This document shows positions 36,501 through 44,531 of a stretch of DNA of 64,000 bases, one piece after another (position 1 is the first letter of the stretch; every line of letters begins with the position of its first letter). The position numbers and the translations under genes are program-made. The stretch is from Diatrype stigma (taxonomy: Eukaryota; Ascomycota; Sordariomycetes; Xylariales; Diatrypaceae). The stretch lies in NCBI GenBank assembly GCA_022225965.2, contig JAKJXP020000041.1, positions 124,001-188,000 on the forward strand. Reading direction: 5' to 3'. The notes beneath the pieces were generated by a model that was not told where the DNA came from, did not search any database, and saw only the letters and a program-made list of their open reading frames with translations.

Positions 36501-37124
36501 AACTCACGGAACCCGTATCAGAAGAGCTTGGGCCGCTCGTGATAGGAGTGCTGCTACCCCCAGTAGAGGTAGAGTTGGTGTACGAGCTGTGTGTAATACT
36601 AGAGCTAGAGGTTTCAATGTCAGTTGTCATAGTCGTCGTGGAGATTGTCCCGGTGCTGTCTGAACTAGTCGGGGTCGTGCTGACTCCGCTAGTTGTAGTA
36701 CTGCTGCCATAGTAGGATGATGAGGTCGAAAAGCTTGGAGGGGGGGGCACTGAGCTTGCAGCTGAACTTGCGGAGGATCCTGTTCCGGAAGAGGGTGTAA
36801 TGGTGATGGTGGAGGTTGAAATGGTTCCGGGTGTAGTTACGGTGCTGCTTGAAGGGAGTGTGAAGGTAGTGGTGGTTTCCGGTAGGCTAGATGTCGGTGA
36901 CGAGCTCAAAAGACCCGAACAGCTTGGGTAGACCGTTACTGTCGAAGCACAGTAGTCACCACATACCGTGACTGTGGTAGTCACTGTACTTATCAGATCG
37001 CCTTGAGGAAGTGCATTGGCAAGGGCAAATCTGGTATCATGTTAGTATATGTGCAGACAGCAAGTGGTGGTTATAAGAGTGCGTACCCCAAGCTGATGAG
37101 GGATGAGGGAGTGGTTAGACGCAT
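33583..37124 (-). CDS. Secreted Ser/Thr/Pro-rich mucin-like cell-surface protein
   Basis: Exons are 37124-37087, 37030-36410 and 36355-33583, in phase, giving 1143 aa. The first intron splits the signal peptide (MRLTTPSSLISLG then FALANA, probable cleavage after ANA). Nearly the whole mature protein is Ser, Thr, Pro and Val, so dense O-mannosylation is expected. The N-terminus has a small Cys group (CGDYCASTVTVYPSC). Genomic 34.78-35.68 kb encodes about 19 copies of a 17-28 residue unit built on S-[IV]-PPP-[VI]-[ST]. Two Cys-bearing spacers follow (TTCYSQQVYGGGYTYTC and SICYPGYGTASICYPV). The C-terminus is odd: an acidic-His patch (GGDDDGEDEQHHEHP), an aromatic WSWFRWGRR and a basic AEKAKAKH end, with no hydrophobic GPI signal. 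It may be an adhesin, a wall mucin or a secreted matrix protein; no enzymatic domain is visible. The repeat copy number may vary between strains. Confidence 0.78.
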
Positions 37125-37365
37125 TATCACGAAGAATAACGAGGCGTTAAGGGGTTGAAAAACGAATGTGGTCGCCTTGGCCTCTCAGAGTTGCTTCGAG
37201 ATAGTTATGCTCTGGGTCAAGGTGAATATGCCTGCCCCTTTATAGCTTTCCGAGCTCTAGGACTCCACCCGGTAATTCTTGTTTGCACGACAGTGATACT
37301 CTATGACAGACAGTACGGGGACACCGGCTCTAACTGCAAGGACCTCAAAGCCGCGTGGAGATGCA

Positions 37366-37644
37366 TTAGTGTAGCTTTTGATCATGCAGTTCCCCGATCG
37401 ACGGGCTGGCTTCCGTGGTTGCCCAATCCCGGGAGAGATTCATATTGAGTGAAGCCGTCGGTATCCCGTACGCCGTAATCATTTCGTCAATGACTTTCCA
37501 GCGCAGATCTTGATCGTCTGCACCATACTTTTTATTAAAATCTGAGACAGCTTTCAATAAGGTTAATTTTATATCCTTCGACCCCCGTAGAAAAGAATAA
37601 GCCGCCACCGAGATACACTGTCTCATGCCCACGTTGTGCCGCAT
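37366..37644 (-). pseudogene. Isolated 92-codon ORF, possible gene remnant
   Basis: This open frame starts at ATG 37644; an in-frame stop lies just upstream of 37671. Its predicted protein has protein-like composition (KKYGADDQDLRWKVIDEMI, then AYGIPTASLNMNLSRDW) rather than low complexity, which is why I list it among the stop-rich surroundings. I do not recognise the family. It may be a fragment of a decayed gene, a single exon of a real gene, or chance. Confidence 0.2.
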
Positions 37645-40172
37645 GTTGGAGAGCAGAGTATTGGCATGCAACCTCCGGACCTACGGCTGGTCATAGAACC
37701 TGACAGTGTGGCATTTGAATTCGGGCTGAAGCAGCCGGCTCCTCGAGACGAATCACGTGGTACGGATACTCATTGGATGGTGATACTTAGCTGAAAACCT
37801 CTGCAGCAAGGCTCAGCACACACATTGGCCGACTGTGTTTGATTGGGCTGTTTAGATGACAGGATACTGCAACAAGTGAAAGCACATATTCGGCTGACAA
37901 ACGACGCGTTAGGCCCATAGCAACTTCTAATATTTGTAGACCGCTAATATACACAATCCATAGAACCTGACAAGAGAGGCCGCCCATAAACATAGTGGTG
38001 TCCGACAATACACCGGCCAAGGGTAATTACGGCATCCCTGCTCCAGAGACCCAAATGAAGCGTTCCGATGGTCTTAGGATGAGATGAAGGGGGAATCGTC
38101 ATCTACTCCGCATTGATCAAGTCGGCTCAACGTCACTGCGATCTATCTCGACCGAGTATGTTAACATCAGAAGCTGTGCTGTGGCGTCCTGCGGTGTTAG
38201 GGCTATTGCATAACTAATATCATGTACCTGCAGCGACCAGCATGCAGTAGTCCGGATCGTGGTACAGAGTACAAGATGGTGTTACGAGGCAAGACCTTCG
38301 ATCAGATCGAGAACGCGCTATCAGCGTGGCTGGACTTCGAAGTGAGCTGAAATCGTAGGGAGTATGGTCAACTTGTCATGCCCATCCAGGGGCCTGCCAT
38401 CAATGATCTTGTATCTGTACGACGATGCTACTAGAGGTATAGTGGCCATGAAGTCCTAGGTCCTAGGAAGTAGGGCAACGTGCAGGGGGAAACGGCAGCG
38501 ACAAACGCTACCAACCGAATGAGTTCCGTCACGCCTTGGAGATCATCTGAATCAACCATAGTGGGCGCCACTATTGGCGGAAAGGGAAACGCACATGGAC
38601 ACTCCGATGATGGCTGCCCGTGGTCTTCGACAGGACAACGGAGGAAAGCATGTTTGCATCAATTTGAAACCGAGGTTGACTAATAGTAATTTGCCTGAAA
38701 GGCTGTCTCGAGTTCCTGTCTCATGCAATAAGGAAATGAAAACGATTGAGACAGTGTACGCCGGTAGACCGGGCGGGAAATCTCGTGACTGACTTATTGA
38801 GCAACACGTGCTACGGCTGTTAGTTCCCGAAAGACAGAGTTAGGAAAATAGAGGAACAAGCTTATCGTCGATAAGTTATCGTGCATATGGGCGACCTCAG
38901 TGTAACATTTATATTGTAAGGAGGCAAGCGACGAATAACGATGTTGCCGTATCGTGTGCCCTTTCTTTCAGGAATAATGATAGTGGTGTTGTGAGTAATA
39001 CCCGGAGGAGTTTCCGCCACACCGAAATCATAATACGAGGTAGATATAGGTAACACATAAACAACGAGATGCTACTGGCTTATTCTTATAACACCCCATG
39101 TTTAAGCTGGGTGATATGGCCAGTGACTGTGAAGGGATAACGCCATTTCATGGAACCAATATGTTATGTGCCATGAAACACATCTATTTCGAGTGTCGAT
39201 ATATTATGTGGCAATAGTCTCATCGATTTGTACAACATTGGGCTTTCTTTCAGATCAGCAAAGTCTACACATATGTATCTAAGAGTTAGAAATATTTAGG
39301 CACACACGTTCGAGGTAAACTAGATCCCCACCGGGCTTGAACTTTTCGCTTGGAATGTTATCCCTCTATAGTTTCACAATCAGCCTACCGATATTGTCGT
39401 GTCATGTTGATTATGGTCAGCATGGACTTTGATTTCTGCATAGGATCCATGATAGGCTTGGGCGGATGCGTGTCCATGCATATATATTGTGCAGTGATCC
39501 AATCCTCATGTTGACTCCCCTACATACTTAGCAAGTATTTACCAAGACGGTAAGACCTACCCTGCGAAGTAGGCTTGATTATTTCCTAGGCCACCTCCAT
39601 GAATGAGAGCTAGCTGCCGATAGAAAGGCATTTCACGGAACTTGCTACAGTTACCTTCATATTCCAATAATGTTCATAACTTAGACTTCCCGCTTTTGAT
39701 CCGACTGGGAAGGACACTTTATATGGTAGAGGTCAGACTATGGGCATCGTTGCAAGTCTAATATCAAATCCTTGCCGGCAAAGGAGATCGATGTTGATTA
39801 GCAGGGTAATATCCATTGCTTCGTGAAAGAAGTAACATCAAAATAATACAGATGTAAACAGCCCGTCGTCAATGTAGCTCAGGTTCCTGTCGAACGGCAA
39901 AAGATCTGTTACTGGCACAAATGTCCAATCTAGGTATTTGGCAGTTCCTGGACGCGTGACGATTCTCGGTATCCATTGTCTCCTTCTTTCGAGGACAGTG
40001 ATTTCCTCGGCGGGGGCTCGAATATGTCTGGAAGAGTGTTTATCAGTTAGATTCTGATTGGATAAACGAAGTAATGTGACATGCATAGACCTTAAAAGTT
40101 CTAACTGGGAATGTGACTCTTTCTGCCGTGACTTCCCATTCGAGAGAAGTAGTTTAGATAAGGAGGGATTGC

Positions 40173-40198
40173 ACTGTATTCTCAGTAGAGAATACAGT
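40173..40198. repeat. Perfect 11-bp inverted repeat (hairpin)
   Basis: ACTGTATTCTC (40173-40183) and its exact reverse complement GAGAATACAGT (40188-40198) flank a four-base AGTA loop. Beyond a two-base AA bulge the outer bases GCAC/GTGC also pair. It sits about 425 bp upstream of the BTB gene start. Confidence 0.8.
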
Positions 40199-40622
40199 AA
40201 GTGCGTAGATTAGTGCAATGTAATCAACCTTTTGCCCGTCCCTGCATTCGATCTAGCTTGGACAATGCTTCGTCCATTCTACCAGAAATCATCTTCACTT
40301 TTTCTAGGTACTTCGTACTTCCCAATAATTGTCCACCAAATGCCCCCTACTCGAACCTCCATACCTTGAGGCAAGAAAGAATAGGAAGTTCATGCCATCT
40401 TGCACTTTCCGCACCTTCCAATTTCCATATCAGCACCAATACGAAGACGCACTCTCACAAGCAACAACGATCACTTGACCTGCCCTCACACTTCCTGCAA
40501 TACAAGGCACCAAGACCTTACTTGTATTTACTCCATTACAAGCCACGAATCAATTCCTTCAACCTACATGGATTCGATCTAACCACAGGTTGAGTGGCAA
40601 CCGGCCTCAAGACCAGCGATGT

Positions 40623-41732
40623 ATGCCAAACGCAAGGCTGATATGGCCGTTGATACCGACAAAGAGCAAGTCACGCAAATGAAGCCCTAGACACTTCATC
40701 AGAACTGACTGATGGCATAGGCTGCTGGAGACTGGCATGTTCTCTGACGTCAAAGTCATCTGCCAAGACCGAACATGGAAACTTCACAGGAACGTACTCT
40801 GCACAAGATGCCCGTATTTCAAGCGTGCCTTTAGAGGCTCCTTCCGGGTAAGTATCATCAGCACACTTGGAGTCATTTGAAGGCACTCATGTCGGTTCCG
40901 GGGTATCGGGAAGCCTACTAATCACAAGTCGACAGGAGGCGTCAAGGAAGGAACTGACATTACATGATATGGACCCCGTGAAGGTCCACTGGGTCCTAAT
41001 CTACATCTACACAGGCAAGGGTACGTACATCCACTCTTTATCTGAAATTGTTGAGTGTTAATGTTCTGCACAGCGGCACCAGACCTAGCTACCTTGCTTA
41101 AGAAGTCGACTTGGCCCCTACGAGTTTGCGGTGATTTGTTCATCATAGCAGACTTCTTCATGCTAGATGCTTTGATGACGAAAGTCGTAAGCATGCTTCA
41201 TGTCGGATTATTCGAATATGCCAAGCAGGTCCAAAAAGCATGCAAGCAAAACGAATGCGAGGATCTTGCCTGCCTCACCGATGATTTCATGAACCAATAT
41301 TTCGCAGTGGCTGCTGATGCCTACAACCTTGGCGCACTATCACTGAAACGTTTGCGCGTGATCTTAATCAAGTTCATCCAACTAGCCCGTTTCATCCCGA
41401 TGCACTGCTCGAATTTCAGCCAAAAGGTGTACGAATTACCGGAATTCGCTCAAGATGTCCTCAAGGCCACCTATGAACGGCCACGGAAATCCGTGCATGC
41501 CCACGCCATTCCAAGCAAATGCACGGGATGCCGTAAAGGTGCGGACTTCTATCCTGACAGTTGGCTAGAGCCTCAAGGTAATGGGAATGCCAAACCTCGC
41601 CAAACATTTCAAGTGAAGGGCTATTGCAACAATTGCCAGAATCCGGACAAGGGCCATACCGAAGATTACAAGGACTTCTTGGGCCCTGAAATTGCGAGTG
41701 AGGACAGCTCTTGGGAGGATTTCAGAGATTAA
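40623..41732 (+). CDS. BTB/POZ-domain protein with C-terminal paired CxxC motifs
   Basis: The model is exons 40623-40669, 40721-40847, 40936-41020 and 41074-41732, giving 305 aa. The BTB fold is clear from GMFSDVKVICQDRTWKLHRN, VLCTRCPYFKRAFRGSF, the strand EASRKELTLHDMDP and WVLIYIYTGK. The middle resembles the helical part of fungal BTB proteins (LADFF-type core, here CGDLFIIADFFMLDALMTKV). The C-terminus adds C236-TG-C239 and C271-NN-C274, spaced like a four-cysteine zinc site, then an acidic tail. BTB proteins of this class are usually hypothetical in fungi; some are cullin-3 adaptors. The first 47-nt exon is weakly supported: it uses the second of two overlapping ATGs because only that phase joins the BTB exon, and its intron would be 51 bp. 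Translation could instead start at the in-exon Met of GMFSDV. Confidence 0.72.
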
Positions 41733-42535
41733 ACTTGGAAGGGGACTGGAGAGCCGTGGGACTTGATTTTGACCTCTGAAGGTGGTCCATGGAGCATACA
41801 TGGTAGCCCGGCGGCTATAGATGATACCAGAATGAGCAACAATAGAGCAGTGCATTAGCAATTGATTTACCTTCAGACTGATATGGAGCCATACCTAATG
41901 CTTTCACTTGCGACAGAATATTAATATTTCGAGTTAACTAAAGGGGCTGCAATTTATATCCCAAATGTCGCGATATAGGGGCTACAATAGGAGAGCTTGG
42001 ATTACATAACCAGGTGATCGGCACCTAGTGGCTTGGCATACTCTATATATAGAGCTTTCCGCTCCTTAAACTAGGGATCGCTTCTTTTTTTCTATATGAC
42101 TAAATGTATATCCGAGTCCATCCCTATCTGTGATCTTCTGAATGCGACACCAAAGAACGCCCCCACCCCTTTGATCGACGTGCCTATGAGTAATGGTTGC
42201 TTGGCCTGCCATCCAGGAAAACACGGTGGACGAAAGGCCCTATTTTGATCGTTAGTGTTAGGTAAAAAGAAAAAGGGGTTTGGGGGGACAGAAGAAAGTT
42301 TACGAAACGAAAGACTACTACGCAGTGGAGCAGTGCGAGGATGGCAGTTCAACTGTCGCATTCTGAAATAGACCTTTTAGTGACGAATTGCTACGGTCTC
42401 TGAAGTTTCAAGGAAGGAAGGAAAGAGAGAGTATGTAGCCCAGATGGTGGTAATTTTAATACCCCTTTATAGACCCCAATCGGGCCCCAGGGCCCCCCTC
42501 TGCCAGAGCGCTAAACCGGCTCTAGAGCAGCTCCA
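41733..42535. other. Spacer between convergent BTB and 392-aa genes
   Basis: No coding region. It contains the 3' ends of both genes and a 14-bp palindrome CTCTATATATAGAG at 42041-42054. Confidence 0.6.
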
Positions 42536-43714
42536 TTAGATCGCGATACCAATACCAAGCTCTGGGATATTAGCTTGGTTGATATCAAACCACTTCAAGT
42601 CGATGCCGAGGTCGGCTACCCGCTTGATAGCAGCAGCAAGCTCTCGCATCTGCGGGCCGGCGTTAGCGTCGATATAAGACGGCGCCCCTTTCAGGCCCGC
42701 GAAGATGAGGACCCGGCACTTCCAGGGAATCTCCTTGAGAAATACATTGTCAGTCCTGGTGATATCCCTCACGACCCGGTCCTGACGCTTGGGCAGCACC
42801 TCGTTCACGACGTAGTCGAGGCAGTCAGCAAGGGCGTAAGCCATGGCCTCCGCCTGGTTATCAAAGGGGCCAACTAAGAGCTCCCGGTTGTACTTGGACT
42901 TTGGTCCCAAGTAATACTGGGACGTCGTGTGCACTTCGCCTTCGGTATCATAGGTTAGCAGCGTGTCGGCAGCGATGACAAGAGACCGCTGGCCGTTGAG
43001 GGTAGATAGGTGATGGGGGTGGAGACACGCGTACTTCACACCGGCTTTGCCGATCAGGTAGCTGGTTTCGCATGTGGCGCAGTACGAGATATGCTCGTCC
43101 CAGTCGAATCTGGCGGCTTCTTGTTGGCCTGCACCAGTACCCGCCGGCCCTGGGGTCGGGAATGTCATCTGTTGGTCTGTGCCGGGCACGAATAAGTTAT
43201 CACGCGTGAACAAGGGCTCCGGACCTGTGTTATCGCCGTCGTTAGGAGTCTTCTTCCGAAGCCGGTAAGACATCTGGCGAACGATCTTCCTAACGGACTT
43301 GCCCAGCGATGATGGAGGCCGCGAGTCTTCCCTAACATAATGCCCGGGGGCCTGGATTGGTGGTGTATCCCGTCCCCGCTGGGAAGGTGGAGGCGGGCTT
43401 GGCCCATCCATCACTACAGAGCGTGCGATATACTCGTAACCTGGGGGCGTGCGCTCCAGCCCATGGTGCTCATCGGACCATCGAGACCTAGCGTCACCAC
43501 TGCGACCAGCATTGGCACGACTGCCGTCGGAGGGATGGCCTGCGAAGCGGTTAGAAGCCATCGCGATAGGCGACTGTGGAATAGATGGTTGCGAATTCGT
43601 TGTGGTGTTGGGATTGGAGAAGCTGAGTGTCTTACGAAGAGTGAGGTCTTCGTAGATGGTACTGTGCTGCTGCTGTTCCGAAAACCCGGTAAGCATGCAG
43701 CGAAGTTCCTCCAT
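42536..43714 (-). CDS. Unrecognised 392-aa protein with CxxC-CxH cluster; possible degenerate RNase H-like fold
   Basis: A single-exon open frame of 392 codons opening with ATG at 43714. Residues 1-200 are disordered, rich in Ser, Pro, Arg and Asn, with a basic patch VRKIVRQMSYRLRKK at 141-155. A compact domain starts near 205: C212-AT-C215 and C230-LHPHH could bind zinc. It continues with a strand SLVIAAD (Asp250), a TTSQYYLG hairpin, a helix NQAEAMAYALADCLDYVVNEV, a strand CRVLIFAGL and a final helix and strand LAAAIKRVADLGIDLKWFDIN. The order of strands and helices recalls RNase H-like domains found in many fungal hypothetical proteins, but the usual acidic quartet is not complete, so catalysis is doubtful. 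That fold is inference. In-frame later ATGs (for example MASNRF) are alternative starts. I do not assign a function. Confidence 0.65.
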   Translation of the reverse strand: MEELRCMLTGFSEQQQHSTIYEDLTLRKTLSFSNPNTTTNSQPSIPQSPIAMASNRFAGHPSDGSRANAGRSGDARSRWSDEHHGLERTPPGYEYIARSVVMDGPSPPPPSQRGRDTPPIQAPGHYVREDSRPPSSLGKSVRKIVRQMSYRLRKKTPNDGDNTGPEPLFTRDNLFVPGTDQQMTFPTPGPAGTGAGQQEAARFDWDEHISYCATCETSYLIGKAGVKYACLHPHHLSTLNGQRSLVIAADTLLTYDTEGEVHTTSQYYLGPKSKYNRELLVGPFDNQAEAMAYALADCLDYVVNEVLPKRQDRVVRDITRTDNVFLKEIPWKCRVLIFAGLKGAPSYIDANAGPQMRELAAAIKRVADLGIDLKWFDINQANIPELGIGIAI

Positions 43715-44531
43715 TATATGCTATAGAGGAACGTACTGGGTACAGCACAAGGTGTAATCTGTTCGGCAACTCATGCATATGTTACCTAGTGTACGAGCCC
43801 GGTGTGTGTTTTCCCCATTGCTTCCCAGTCTTCTGTTTTATAACAAAGTTACATTCTTACACATTGTTTTAGAATGCCGGCAACAATATGGCCAGATTGT
43901 TCAAGGTACCACCCCTGAGATCTATGTCTCTTTCGAATATTCTAAGGCCAAGTGCATATTGGCAACAGTCTTCCAGCTCCTTCGCCAACTCGAGTCTCTG
44001 ATAAAGATAGACACGGTTTGAGTTGAGAGCATCATCTTGGTGTAAAGGAACCTGCTGAGAAGAGTCGTTATGGACACCAATATCTGCCGCAGAAATGTGC
44101 ATTTGGGAAGGATTGAGTAGCATCAGTTGTGAGGTACTAGCATCCGACCATTGTTGACTATACTTAGCAATGGTTGGGATTTGATCCTTTATCTGCTTCA
44201 TAATGAACTTGTGCCAAGGTGAAAGCAATTGTTGAAATACTGAAATTCACGAACGCTCTGTAGTTAAGAATGGCTTGCTGTCTTTGTCAAGACACAAGAC
44301 ATACGACACAAGGCTTTGATTGTACGTGGTAGTAACTTGTAAGTGTTGTAGGGATGACGTAAGTGAGCAAGTACAACCTTGAAAGTGATTAAACTCGCAC
44401 GGCCCGACGATGATCAGCGACGCGTCAAGACGCGTTCAAATGATTATTGAGAATTTGCGAGTTATCACCCAGTTTACTAAACTTGCAACTAATACAATTC
44501 ATTTCTAATATACTCGAATTGCACCCACGCA
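43715..44531. other. Divergent promoter region with one weak ORF
   Basis: About 0.8 kb lies between the divergent 392-aa gene and the 2OG oxygenase gene. Apart from the weak minus ORF at 43869-44201 I see no feature. Confidence 0.5.
43869..44201 (-). CDS. Short hypothetical ORF, 110 aa
   Basis: An open frame from ATG 44201. Composition is ordinary rather than low complexity (QWSDASTSQLMLLNPSQMH, LYQRLELAKELEDCCQYAL) with two stretches that could be helical. It lies on the same strand as, and just upstream of, the 392-aa gene; it could be an upstream exon, an independent small gene, or chance. I do not recognise it. Confidence 0.22.
   Translation of the reverse strand: MKQIKDQIPTIAKYSQQWSDASTSQLMLLNPSQMHISAADIGVHNDSSQQVPLHQDDALNSNRVYLYQRLELAKELEDCCQYALGLRIFERDIDLRGGTLNNLAILLPAF

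Larger units (their letters stand above)
37125..40622. other. AT-rich, gene-poor spacer
   Basis: About 3.5 kb separates the divergent mucin-like and BTB genes. It is visibly richer in A and T than the flanks and full of stop codons, as in decayed DNA. It holds one weak ORF (37366-37644), a 15-bp palindrome CTTATCG-T-CGATAAG (38871-38885), a strong hairpin (40173-40198) and a dispersed 9-mer copy in 40304-40317. I recognise no transposon protein. Confidence 0.55.

Noticed and set aside
40201..40593. 130-codon plus frame before the BTB gene
   Set aside because: Composition resembles random pyrimidine-rich leader sequence; no domain, and it does not splice in phase to the BTB exons.
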